NCBI RefSeq assembly: GCF_040833965.1
Contig: NZ_CP162142.1
Span: 744,001-808,000 of the forward strand
Direction of reading: 5' to 3'
Length of the DNA stretch: 64,000 nucleotides
Source of the DNA: Leptospira sp. WS39.C2
GTDB taxonomy: Bacteria; Spirochaetota; Leptospiria; Leptospirales; Leptospiraceae
Shown here: positions 23,865-32,211 of the stretch, one piece after another
Numbering within the stretch: the first letter of the stretch is position 1
Layout of the letters: each line of letters opens with the position of its first letter
Made by a program: the position numbers and the translations under genes
The notes under the pieces: model-generated
What the model was told of the DNA's origin: nothing
What the model saw: only the letters and a program-made list of their open reading frames with translations
Database searches by the model: none

Positions 23865-25293
23865 TCTTGTGGATTTGTATAAAATCGACTGTTTGTGCCA
23901 CAGATCCTGGTGCACCCGATAAAATAACAACCGTATCTCCCGATTTTAGTTTTCCTTCTGATTTTAATGTTTTACTCATAAAAGCAATCATATCAGGAAA
24001 CTTATCCATCATCGGCATCACATAAGAATCCACTCCCCAAAACAATTGCATCTTCCTTGCTGTTCCTAAAAACGGTGTGAAAGAATAAATTGGATTTAAT
24101 GGACGAAACTCAGAAGATAATAGGGAAGAATACCCTGACCTTGTAAAGTTGATGATGGCTTTTGCATGGATGGATCTGGAGATTGATTCCGCAGCACTTC
24201 CAAGTGCTGTTCGTTCCACTTCAAATTCAGTACGATCCATACTCCTTAAGTGTGATAAATATATTTCAGATTCTTCAGCTGCTTGGATGATACTTGTCAT
24301 GGTTTTTACTGTTTCAACTGGATATTTTCCAGATGCTGTTTCCCCAGATAACATCACTGCGTCAGTTCCATCCATCACAGCGTTTGCCACATCACTTGCT
24401 TCGGCCCTAGTAGGTCTTGGATTATCAATCATTGTCTCTAACATTTGTGTGGCGGTAATGACTGGTTTTCCTCTTTGGTTCAGTTTGGTGATCATTTCTT
24501 TTTGGATAATGGGAACATATTGGGTATCTAGTTCCACACCTAGGTCACCTCTCGCAATCATGATACCATCACAATGGTCGATGATTTCTTCGATATTTTG
24601 TATCGCTTCTGGTCTTTCGATTTTTGCGATCAGGCCTGCATAACTGTCCTTCATAAATTGCCGAGCCATTTCTAAGTCACTTGCTCGTCTAACAAATGAT
24701 AATGCAATGTAATCAACTCCCAAAGATAAGGCAAATTGTAAATCTTCAATGTCTTTTTCAGATAGGGCTGGGGCGGAAATCGGGGTGCCTGGTAAATTGA
24801 TCCCTTTATTATCTTTTAAAACTCCACCAATCACTGTTTCCAAAACAGCTTTTTCTTTTGTTTTGGATTTTACGACAAAAGCAAGTTTTCCATCATCAAT
24901 GAGAATTTTGTGCCCAACATCAATATCGTTCAATATGTATTGGTATGTACAACCTATCTCTTCTTTGGATCCAAGAAAATCTGCTTGGTTATTGATTGTG
25001 ATTTGGTCACCCGATTTGAGTTCGATAGGTCCTGAACCTAATTTTCCTGTACGGATTTTTGGGCCTTGTAAATCGGCCAAAATTCCAATTGATTTTCCAG
25101 ATTCTTGTTCACATTCCCGGAGTAATTCAAAGATTTCTTTGTGGTATTCGTGTGTGGAATGAGAGAAATTCATACGAGCAAGGTCCATGCCCGCATAAAT
25201 TAAGTTGAGAATGGTTTCCCGATTCGCTGAGGCAGGTCCAATGGTACATATAATTTTAGTGCGTTTTTTGGGGATTTTATCATCTTCCAGCAT
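23857..25293 (-). CDS. pyk: Pyruvate kinase
   Basis: From the ATG at 25293 the protein has 478 residues, the usual size. It begins with KKRTKIICTIGPAS and has MDLARMNFSHSTHEYH, ADLQGPKIRTG, the Mg/K site in GDLGVELD, LIAKIERPEAIQNI, and TATQMLETMIDNPRPTRAE. It converts phosphoenolpyruvate and ADP to pyruvate and ATP. The frame opens 39 codons earlier, but that part covers a good promoter (25334-25362), and an AGGG lies just before 25293, so the shorter form is preferred. It is divergent from the HDAC-like gene with overlapping promoters. Its 3' end overlaps the flavoprotein gene by eight bases. Confidence 0.96.
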   Translation of the reverse strand: MLEDDKIPKKRTKIICTIGPASANRETILNLIYAGMDLARMNFSHSTHEYHKEIFELLRECEQESGKSIGILADLQGPKIRTGKLGSGPIELKSGDQITINNQADFLGSKEEIGCTYQYILNDIDVGHKILIDDGKLAFVVKSKTKEKAVLETVIGGVLKDNKGINLPGTPISAPALSEKDIEDLQFALSLGVDYIALSFVRRASDLEMARQFMKDSYAGLIAKIERPEAIQNIEEIIDHCDGIMIARGDLGVELDTQYVPIIQKEMITKLNQRGKPVITATQMLETMIDNPRPTRAEASDVANAVMDGTDAVMLSGETASGKYPVETVKTMTSIIQAAEESEIYLSHLRSMDRTEFEVERTALGSAAESISRSIHAKAIINFTRSGYSSLLSSEFRPLNPIYSFTPFLGTARKMQLFWGVDSYVMPMMDKFPDMIAFMSKTLKSEGKLKSGDTVVILSGAPGSVAQTVDFIQIHKIK

Positions 25294-25333
25294 AGACCCT
25301 AAACTTGGCTTTTTTGTTTTTTCCTGCAAGTAA

Positions 25334-25362
25334 ATTGTATGGATTGAATTGACTTGTGTCAT
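25334..25362 (-). promoter_or_regulatory. Pyruvate kinase promoter
   Basis: On the minus strand ATGACA (25362-25357), 17 bases, then TACAAT (25339-25334). Transcription would start at about 25327, giving a leader of about 33 bases with an AGGG before the ATG at 25293. It lies within the region that also holds a plus-strand TTGACT (25349-25354) for the divergent deacetylase gene. Confidence 0.65.
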
Positions 25363-25384
25363 TTTTCGCAAAAATATCAATTTA

Positions 25385-26284
25385 ATGGCATCAAATGCAC
25401 TTGCTCTCATTTACCATTCTTCGTACAACCTCGAATTGCCTGGTCATGTTTTCCCTGCACATAAGTATTCTCATCTTTATAACCGTGTGAAAAGAGATCC
25501 AGTTTATGCTTCATGGGATATCCTCTTACCAAAAAAAGCAGATGATGGCGACTTAGAACTTGTACATACCAAGGAATATTTAGACGATTTGTTCAGTTAT
25601 GAACACACAACTCGCACGATGTATTCCGAATTACCGTTAAATCGAAGTATTGTGGAAAGTTTTATATATGGAGTAGGTGGAACGATTCTTGCGAGTGAAC
25701 TTTCCGACAAACACCAATTTGCTTTTAATATGGGCGGTGGTTATCACCACAGTTTTCCAGACAGAGCTGAAGGTTTTTGTTATTTAAATGACGTTGCCAT
25801 TGCAATACGAAAACAAAAAGAAACAAAACCAGACATGAATGCACTTATCATCGATTTAGACTTACACCAAGGGAATGGCAATTCGTACATTTTCCAATAT
25901 GATGACAAAGTTTACACATTTTCGATGCACCAAGGTAATCTTTACCCTAAGAAAGAAATATCTAACTTGGATGTGAACTTAGAGCCAAATACAAAGGATG
26001 ATGAATACTTATCTATTCTTGAATCTTCGTTAAATCAAATCCGAAAAGATTTTGATTCCAATATAATTTATTATGTTGCAGGTGCTGATCCTTATGAAGA
26101 TGATTCACTCGGAGAACTAAAAATATCCATGAAAGGACTAAAAGAAAGAGATTCAATGGTCAGAAAATTTGCTGAATCACAAAACATTCCATGTGTTGTG
26201 ACATTAGCAGGTGGATATGCAAGAGACTTTCGTGATACAGTTGAAATTCATTTTAACACAATCACAGCATTTGGTGAAAAATAA
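25385..26284 (+). CDS. Histone deacetylase-family (class IV/HDAC11-like) deacetylase
   Basis: 299 residues from the ATG at 25385. The arginase-fold zinc hydrolase motifs are clear: FNMGGGYHHSFPDRAEGFCY, LNDVAIAI, IIDLDLHQGNGN with the first zinc ligands, GADPYEDD with the Asp ligand, and LAGGYARD. The GGG-YHH form and the GADPYEDDSLGEL sequence are typical of class IV enzymes. In bacteria such proteins act on acetylated polyamines, acetoin-related compounds or proteins. No ribosome binding site precedes the ATG; a TTGACT 36 bases upstream may give a leaderless mRNA. The gene after it starts on its stop (TAATG). A second HDAC-family enzyme lies at 40142-41074. Confidence 0.9.
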   Translation: MASNALALIYHSSYNLELPGHVFPAHKYSHLYNRVKRDPVYASWDILLPKKADDGDLELVHTKEYLDDLFSYEHTTRTMYSELPLNRSIVESFIYGVGGTILASELSDKHQFAFNMGGGYHHSFPDRAEGFCYLNDVAIAIRKQKETKPDMNALIIDLDLHQGNGNSYIFQYDDKVYTFSMHQGNLYPKKEISNLDVNLEPNTKDDEYLSILESSLNQIRKDFDSNIIYYVAGADPYEDDSLGELKISMKGLKERDSMVRKFAESQNIPCVVTLAGGYARDFRDTVEIHFNTITAFGEK

Positions 26285-27099
26285 TGGGAGTCTTTTCATC
26301 TACAGACAAAAAGAAAAACCAAACAGATTGGTTAAATTTAGATGATTTGTCTTTAGTAGATGTTTCAAAGGAATTAAACACTTCCTTAAATATGGAACCA
26401 AAATTATTCAATCGTTTCACTCATTACGAAGTGGAACAATTGTTAGTAAGCTCGGGTATGATTTCTGCAGTGGAAAAACGTGGTTTTCATAATCCTATCA
26501 TTGAGCTCGAAATTCTAAATGATTTTGATAATCGTATTTATATCAAAACAGAATCTAAAAAGATTTTAGTCCACACACGTCTCAAAGTTTCACAATTCCA
26601 ATTGAAAGGTGATGATGAACAGTTCCCGATGATTTATATCGATTGGTTACTTACACAGAACATCAATTTTGAACCAGGTGACATTAAAAAAGAATTGTAC
26701 TTTGGACAGGAATACCCAGGTCTCAATGTTCTGAATGAGTTCACAGATTTCATTCGTGTTTTGTCCAAACGTTTGGGTACATCAGGTGCCTTTAATGTGC
26801 CTGAGTACTTTCATGATGCAGTTTTGTTTTCACGAAAGTTCAGATTCATTGACCCTGAAAAAGAGGGTACATTTCGTGCGCTTGTTAAAATTTTCCGCGG
26901 AACTAACCTACGAAGTTTATCATCCCAAATCCACCAAAACAGAGTTCAGTATGAAAATGGTGAAACTTACGAATGGAAATATGGTGAAATGATATCTTGT
27001 ACAGACCCCTATTTAGAAAAAAAAGTCTTTCACGAAGCATATTTTCGTCGTGTTGATGAGGTAAAAGAAAAACTAAAATTCCGTTTGGTCTCAAAATAG
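26284..27099 (+). CDS. Conserved-looking protein of unknown function
   Basis: A 271-residue soluble protein that I do not recognise. It has no signal peptide or membrane segment. It begins MGVFSSTDKKKNQTDWLNLD and contains a mixed alpha/beta pattern with several F-x-x-Y/F motifs, such as IYIDWLLTQNINF, and a charged C-terminus. Its ATG overlaps the stop of the deacetylase gene by one base (TAATG), so the two are co-translated, and the response regulator phosphatase follows 28 bases later. The three genes probably form one transcription unit; a cytoplasmic role linked to the deacetylase or the signalling protein is a guess. The reading frame is intact with normal codon use. Confidence 0.75.
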   Translation: MGVFSSTDKKKNQTDWLNLDDLSLVDVSKELNTSLNMEPKLFNRFTHYEVEQLLVSSGMISAVEKRGFHNPIIELEILNDFDNRIYIKTESKKILVHTRLKVSQFQLKGDDEQFPMIYIDWLLTQNINFEPGDIKKELYFGQEYPGLNVLNEFTDFIRVLSKRLGTSGAFNVPEYFHDAVLFSRKFRFIDPEKEGTFRALVKIFRGTNLRSLSSQIHQNRVQYENGETYEWKYGEMISCTDPYLEKKVFHEAYFRRVDEVKEKLKFRLVSK

Positions 27100-27127
27100 A
27101 CTGATTTGATTCCGATAATCATAGTAG

Positions 27128-28240
27128 ATGTCCGAATATTCTTTTAAGCCTGAAATTCTCATCATAGATGATGATACTGAAATCTGTGAAACTTTAGAAT
27201 TGATTGTAAATGGTTTAGGATACTTTGTACGGTATTTTACAAATCCCTTACAAGGATTAGAATACTTCGAAAGGGAAAAAAATCCTATAGTTTTCTTAGA
27301 TGTAAACATGCCACAAACATCTGGTTTGGAAGTTTTACCAAAAATCAAAGCAATCGATTCAAAAACCCAAGTGTTAATGATGACGGGAGAACATGACATT
27401 CAAACTGTTGTTTCTTCTTTGTACCATAGAGCATCTGATTTTATATTAAAACCATTTCATACTAAATCAATTGAAGCTGCGATTTCAAGAGCATTTGAGT
27501 ATTATAATTTTCTAAAAGACAAAGAGTCAATGGATGAATCGATCAAACGTGATCTAAGGCTTGCTGCCAAAATTCAGTCAAAAACAATGAATTTGCCAAC
27601 TTTGAAAAAGAAAATTTATTCTGAAATCAAACCAGTCAGTTTTGTCTCAGGTGATTTTTTCCAAGTATTACCACTCGATGAAAACAGAACCTTAATCCTG
27701 ATGGGAGATATTGAAGGTCATGGTGTGACATCTGGACTCATTGCAATTCTTATGACGACCATTCATAAAGAACTGGCTCGGACAACAACAATAGCGCCAT
27801 CAGAGTTATTGTCTCGGTTAAATCGCGAATTGTGTAACGAAATTGGTACTCATAGTATGACAGCGATTAGTATCATCGTCAATCATCTTGAGAAAAAAAT
27901 TACTTATGCAAGGGGTGGTCATCCCTTTCCAATTGTATTCCAAAAAGACAGTCGTGCCCCTATGATTTTACAGGACCAATCTGGCCAAATTTTAGGGATA
28001 CTAAAGGATATGGAGTTTGCGGAAAACCAAACCCAAGTAGATGTTGGAGACATTCTATTTTTGTATTCGGATGGACTTCTTGCATCTAGCACACATCCCC
28101 TTGTGCAAACTTTAGTCCAATTGCCAGGTGGTGACAATCGAATTGATGCAATGAAAACTGAAATATCGAATTACATCCAATATTTGGAAACATCATCTAA
28201 AGCATCGGATGACATATCCTATTTGCTTCTAGAGATTTAA
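27128..28240 (+). CDS. Response regulator with C-terminal PP2C-type (RsbU/SpoIIE) phosphatase
   Basis: A 370-residue two-domain protein. The receiver domain occupies residues 1-125: acidic pocket D14-D16, phosphorylated D58 (VFLDVNMP), MMTG switch threonine and LKPF lysine. After a linker helix (DLRLAAKIQSKTMNLP, the typical start of RsbU-type domains) comes the PP2C phosphatase: PVSFVSGDFFQV, MGDIEGHGVTSGLIA, GGHPFPIV and LFLYSDGLLAS, with metal-binding aspartates in GDFF, GDIEGHG and SDG. Such proteins usually dephosphorylate anti-sigma-factor antagonists in response to a histidine kinase. No kinase is in the window. Its last 44 bases overlap the convergent membrane protein gene. Confidence 0.93.
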   Translation: MSEYSFKPEILIIDDDTEICETLELIVNGLGYFVRYFTNPLQGLEYFEREKNPIVFLDVNMPQTSGLEVLPKIKAIDSKTQVLMMTGEHDIQTVVSSLYHRASDFILKPFHTKSIEAAISRAFEYYNFLKDKESMDESIKRDLRLAAKIQSKTMNLPTLKKKIYSEIKPVSFVSGDFFQVLPLDENRTLILMGDIEGHGVTSGLIAILMTTIHKELARTTTIAPSELLSRLNRELCNEIGTHSMTAISIIVNHLEKKITYARGGHPFPIVFQKDSRAPMILQDQSGQILGILKDMEFAENQTQVDVGDILFLYSDGLLASSTHPLVQTLVQLPGGDNRIDAMKTEISNYIQYLETSSKASDDISYLLLEI

Positions 28241-29813
28241 GATACAATACGTTCGTTTTTGTCGCATCTGTTAGAAATAGATTAAGTTTTTCTTTTGATT
28301 TAAAAGTTCCATTTAAAAATCCTTCTCTCCAGTGTTTACGATGAAGTTTCATTGATTGGATGAGGGATTCTTTTTCACTAAAATCACACAACTGTTTGGT
28401 GATGTATTCTCCTTTAAAAAAAAGAAAATCACCTTTTGCAAAAAACTTTTTATCCTCTTTTGGTAAACTTTGAATAAAAGTTTGATTTTGGTTTGTATAT
28501 GTTGTGATTGCTTTTTTTGTTATTTGCCAAACCAAATCATCTTTGGCATTAGATTTTGAGAGTTCCATCGCAGATACCATAACTAAAGTTACACAACAAA
28601 GGAGGAGTGGGATCCATTCCATTGAAATTGTTGGATTCTCTTTCCAATACAAAAATGCCAAAAATGTAATTGGTAACCAGTAAAATCCCATGAGATCCCA
28701 ATCAGCAGGGAATCCTAATTGTGGGTTATGAAAAAAACCATGTAGGAAAAAAGAAAAAATGACCACTAACAAAAGTTTGTGATTCGGTTGGTTGCGAAAC
28801 TGGTTCCAAGAGTTTTTCTGGAATTTCCATTGGTAGATTAAATAATAAACAGAGAAAAAAACATTCCAATACACTACCGATAAAATCTCTTTGAAGTGAT
28901 TTGCCGAAAACCATCGTTTGATCGGATAAAAAGGTGGGTGGATGAGATGGGTGCTATTTTTATCCACTGTTGGATCATGGAAGACACTAAAATACAAAAA
29001 CCATGGGAAAAGGATGGAAGAACCAAGAATTGTACAAATTAGCAAATGTTTGATTTTTTTCTCTTTTGGTGAGTGGTAAATCCATAAATACACAAGATAA
29101 ACTACCAAGTATCCTGAAACTAGATGGAATAACATCGATAATGCGACAATGATAGTGCTTCCATACAAGAGAATATCATTGTCCTCTTTATTTTTTGAAA
29201 ATTTATTTAGGAATAAATATAAAAATAAGTGTGCCGCCGAAACTAATGTATAATTTTCAGCGTAACCAAACGTGAGTAAAATTCCACCTGAAGAAAGTAA
29301 AATTAGAATGGATAAATCTCTTGGTTTGTTTTTTCCCAAAAACAAAAATCCAAACAAAAAGAATACTCCTACAAGATAGGAAAAAATCGAATAAGAAAAA
29401 ATCGGATCTTCTTCTAGTTGGAAATAGGGAAGGATTGTAGTGAGTTTGCTATGCAAAATACTTTCCAATATTTCATCTAAGGTGAATTGAAATCCGAAAA
29501 GTTTTGTTTCTAAAAGATTGGTTTCGAGTAACAAAATCCCATCACCCCAACTCCGATTGAGGATTGGGTAACACAACATAAATAAAAAATAAAAACTCGC
29601 AATGATCCAGTTAGGTGGTAAAAATTTTCTGATCTTAGATTCTACTAGGAATTTTTTTTTGATCCCAATTAGGAATATTGTTTGTAGAAACATAAAGAAT
29701 ACAAAAATCAAAAGATAAGTAGTTTTTTCGCCTGGCAGAAACCAAAGTCTGGTGGGAAAAAGGGCCAACAGGAATAACAAAAAGTATGGTAAATATAGAA
29801 ATAAATAATTCAT
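28197..29813 (-). CDS. Polytopic membrane protein of unknown function
   Basis: A 538-residue protein with about 12 hydrophobic segments, starting MNYLFLYLPYFLLFLLALFP, and a soluble C-terminal tail of about 110 residues. The arrangement (many transmembrane helices, then a charged tail; AENYTLVSAAHLFLYLFLN in the middle) recalls GT-C-type glycosyltransferase or mannosyltransferase-like membrane proteins, but I see no decisive motif. Its ATG overlaps the stop of the DUF4105-like gene by four bases, so it is the last gene of a three-gene operon. At the 3' end it overlaps the response regulator gene by 44 bases on the opposite strand. Confidence 0.75.
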   Translation of the reverse strand: MNYLFLYLPYFLLFLLALFPTRLWFLPGEKTTYLLIFVFFMFLQTIFLIGIKKKFLVESKIRKFLPPNWIIASFYFLFMLCYPILNRSWGDGILLLETNLLETKLFGFQFTLDEILESILHSKLTTILPYFQLEEDPIFSYSIFSYLVGVFFLFGFLFLGKNKPRDLSILILLSSGGILLTFGYAENYTLVSAAHLFLYLFLNKFSKNKEDNDILLYGSTIIVALSMLFHLVSGYLVVYLVYLWIYHSPKEKKIKHLLICTILGSSILFPWFLYFSVFHDPTVDKNSTHLIHPPFYPIKRWFSANHFKEILSVVYWNVFFSVYYLIYQWKFQKNSWNQFRNQPNHKLLLVVIFSFFLHGFFHNPQLGFPADWDLMGFYWLPITFLAFLYWKENPTISMEWIPLLLCCVTLVMVSAMELSKSNAKDDLVWQITKKAITTYTNQNQTFIQSLPKEDKKFFAKGDFLFFKGEYITKQLCDFSEKESLIQSMKLHRKHWREGFLNGTFKSKEKLNLFLTDATKTNVLYLKSLEANRICHPML

Positions 29814-31672
29814 TGAGACTCTTCTTTTAGGTAATACTCTTGTGGAATTTCTTCAGCTGCTATCAATGGAAAATGACCTTTGCGAATATTAAAGAAAAAA
29901 AGTTCAGGCAAACTATAAAAGATAATTTCCGTTCCCTTTGAAAAATCCTTACCTTTGTCGATTGGAGATTTGATAATACCAAAACCTGAATACCCAACAC
30001 CATATACCACATTGGCAAAACCTAAGATGGGGCGACTCCAAATGGATTCTTCCGTAAAAAACAAAAATGGATGGTCCATTGGATTGGAACGGTAAATTTG
30101 AGAAGTGGGTACAAAACGTTCTTTTATATGTTTTTTGGTCCAATCGTTTAAATGATTCCGTTTTAAGTTTCGATAAGAAGGATAAAGTTTAAAGTTTTTT
30201 GTATAACTGCTATTACTTAATTTGAAAGCGGCGATGGACGGAATAAAATTGAAACCAAAAACATTTTGTGTGAGTGGGTCCCAAAATGGTTCTCCATTAA
30301 TTTTCCCATCAGGGAACATCAATTGCAGATAAAAAAATAATTCGTTTGTACAGTTTTGTAAGATCAGATGGTATGAGTATAGGTTTTGGATTTTTTTTGT
30401 ATACGTTTCCCATAATCGTTTTTTGGAATCAGGGGAATTATGCGAAAATAGATTTTTTGATTTGGATCGAAGATTAGAATATGGATTTTTTCCTATCCAA
30501 TTGAATTCGATTCCTTCGGTAAATGATTTTCCTTCCATAAAACTTTGGTAATGTGATAAAAAAGTTTCCCAATTATAAAACTGGATGGGATGATACACCT
30601 TCCCGAATTCTTTCCTTTTTTCGATAAACAACTGTGCATATTCTTTTTGTTTGTTGTTCATTATTACTTCAGGTAGTTCGGTATATTCTAAGTAAGAAAA
30701 TCCTGTAAAATTCTTTTTTGGGAAAACTATTTGTCTACTTTCAATGGATTTATGTAAGTATAAAATCCTGAGTAATAAAGTCATTTCTTCCCAGTCTTGG
30801 CATTCGTTCTTATAAATGCAGGATTTTAATTCCGATATTAATTTTGTTCGATAACCTTTCCAAGTAGAAATTTCTTCGTTAGAAAGTGTAAATTCTTTTC
30901 CTTCAAGAGTGACAAATGCTTGTTCATAAAGTAACACTGGTTCGATTAAAAACTTTCGGACAAAAATTTTGCGATCTTTTTCTATCCGGAAGTTTGTTTC
31001 GGTTTGGATGCTTGGGACAAGTCGAAGAGGGGAAGAATTGTCAGATAAAATGTCCAAATCTGAAGTTGAATTAGTATCGGTTTGTATTTTCGATAGTTCA
31101 GATACAAGGTATTGAATATTTGTTTTGATGGATTTTATTTCTTCCTTTTGGAAGGAAAACAGTTTTGGGATGGGAGAGCTCAGGTCTTGGAAACTAGTAA
31201 AATATCCAAATCCCGAAATACTTTCTTGGTATGTATTTTCTTTGGATTGAGAATCATTCCATTCCCAATCTTCTTCTAATAGTTTTTGGTTTTGGATGTG
31301 GGTTTCTTGGACCAAATACAATTCATTCCATTTTTGGCGTAATGTTTGTTTGGCGCTATCGGACAGTTTCCATTCATAAAGCTCAATATTTCTGTTTTCA
31401 ACAACACCATATTGAAAACGAAAATCGTCCCAATTTTCTCTTACGATATGAAAGATTTTGTCTTCAAAGGAATATTGTAAGTGATATACCCGATCACCTA
31501 AAAGAAGTGCAGAGTGGCCTCCACTGGACTGACCGGAATTGGCATCGATGTACAAAAATCCGTAACTATTTAGTTTGGATGTTTTTGGTAAAATGGGAAT
31601 TGAAAAAAATAGAAAAAAACAAATTAGGAAAAGGGTTTTGGATAGGGCGGAAAAATTCCGCCCAAAAAACAA
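29810..31672 (-). CDS. DUF4105/Lnb-like secreted or membrane-associated protein
   Basis: A 620-residue protein with an N-terminal signal sequence (ALSKTLFLICFFLFFSIPIL). Close to the start of the mature part lies GQSSGGHSALLLGDRVYHLQY, and near residue 425 LQNCTNELFFYLQLMFP. A conserved glycine-histidine near the start and a later 'NC-T' pair are features of the DUF4105 (Lnb N-terminal) family, a papain-like fold, so a cysteine-based hydrolase or acyltransferase outside the cytoplasm is possible. The match is by eye and partial. The gene begins five bases after the upstream lipoprotein stop and overlaps the downstream membrane protein gene by four bases. Confidence 0.6.
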   Translation of the reverse strand: MFFGRNFSALSKTLFLICFFLFFSIPILPKTSKLNSYGFLYIDANSGQSSGGHSALLLGDRVYHLQYSFEDKIFHIVRENWDDFRFQYGVVENRNIELYEWKLSDSAKQTLRQKWNELYLVQETHIQNQKLLEEDWEWNDSQSKENTYQESISGFGYFTSFQDLSSPIPKLFSFQKEEIKSIKTNIQYLVSELSKIQTDTNSTSDLDILSDNSSPLRLVPSIQTETNFRIEKDRKIFVRKFLIEPVLLYEQAFVTLEGKEFTLSNEEISTWKGYRTKLISELKSCIYKNECQDWEEMTLLLRILYLHKSIESRQIVFPKKNFTGFSYLEYTELPEVIMNNKQKEYAQLFIEKRKEFGKVYHPIQFYNWETFLSHYQSFMEGKSFTEGIEFNWIGKNPYSNLRSKSKNLFSHNSPDSKKRLWETYTKKIQNLYSYHLILQNCTNELFFYLQLMFPDGKINGEPFWDPLTQNVFGFNFIPSIAAFKLSNSSYTKNFKLYPSYRNLKRNHLNDWTKKHIKERFVPTSQIYRSNPMDHPFLFFTEESIWSRPILGFANVVYGVGYSGFGIIKSPIDKGKDFSKGTEIIFYSLPELFFFNIRKGHFPLIAAEEIPQEYYLKEESQ

Positions 31673-31677
31673 GTGGA

Positions 31678-32142
31678 TTATAAATTGTATCCTTTTGATA
31701 CGAGTTTAGCAACTGTTACGTTTTGTTTTGCAACATCTTCTGTAACTAATTTCATTTCAGAAGGAGTTAGGTTTGCTTGTTTTAAACCTTGTCCGATGGC
31801 GATGTATGTAGAAGGATTGGATCTCCACGCAACTACGCCATGTTTTTTAGCAATTAAGGATAGTTGGTTTTCCAATTCTTGTTTTTGGTTTTCATATCGA
31901 ATTTGAAGGGCAACACTTGCAATGATGTCTTCTTTGTATTCATTCATCGCTTTTTCTTTTTCACTTTCAGAAATAGAAGAAATACTTTTTGAAATTGATT
32001 TCACAAGTGCAGAAGTGGAATCAGAAACGGAAACTCCTAATCTGCTTACACTTCCTGAAGCAGAATCTAAAATAGAACAATTGTTAACCGCAATGAACAC
32101 AACCATTGCCGAAATCAAAGTAAACACTTTTAAGGAACGCAT
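31678..32142 (-). CDS. Putative lipoprotein, alpha-helical
   Basis: A 154-residue protein. The N-terminal hydrophobic segment (VFTLISAMVVFIAVNNC) ends in a cysteine that could be lipidated, although the residues before it are an unusual lipobox. The following serine-rich stretch (SVSRLGVSVSDSTSALVKSI) leads into a helical region with heptad-like spacing (SISESEKEKAMNEYKEDII, then YENQKQELENQLSLIAKK). A conserved-looking 'W-R-S-N-P-S-T-Y-I-A' segment follows. AGAGG lies before the ATG, and a good promoter (32171-32198) lies upstream, so this gene starts the operon with the DUF4105-like and membrane proteins. Function unknown. Confidence 0.75.
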   Translation of the reverse strand: MRSLKVFTLISAMVVFIAVNNCSILDSASGSVSRLGVSVSDSTSALVKSISKSISSISESEKEKAMNEYKEDIIASVALQIRYENQKQELENQLSLIAKKHGVVAWRSNPSTYIAIGQGLKQANLTPSEMKLVTEDVAKQNVTVAKLVSKGYNL

Positions 32143-32170
32143 AAAAAACCTCTTACGTAGAATTGCAAAA

Positions 32171-32198
32171 ATTCTAAGTTTTTTTTGAAAACCGTCAA
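32171..32198 (-). promoter_or_regulatory. Promoter of the lipoprotein-DUF4105 operon
   Basis: On the minus strand TTGACG (32198-32193), 16 bases, then TAGAAT (32176-32171). Transcription would start about 20 bases before the lipoprotein ATG (32142). A short inverted repeat, AGAATT/AATTCT, spans the start region. Confidence 0.65.
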
Positions 32199-32211
32199 TG
32201 AATTTTCTTTT

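Noticed and set aside
25294..25410. 39-codon N-terminal extension of pyruvate kinase
   Set aside because: It spans a good promoter and is absent from the normal pyruvate kinase start.
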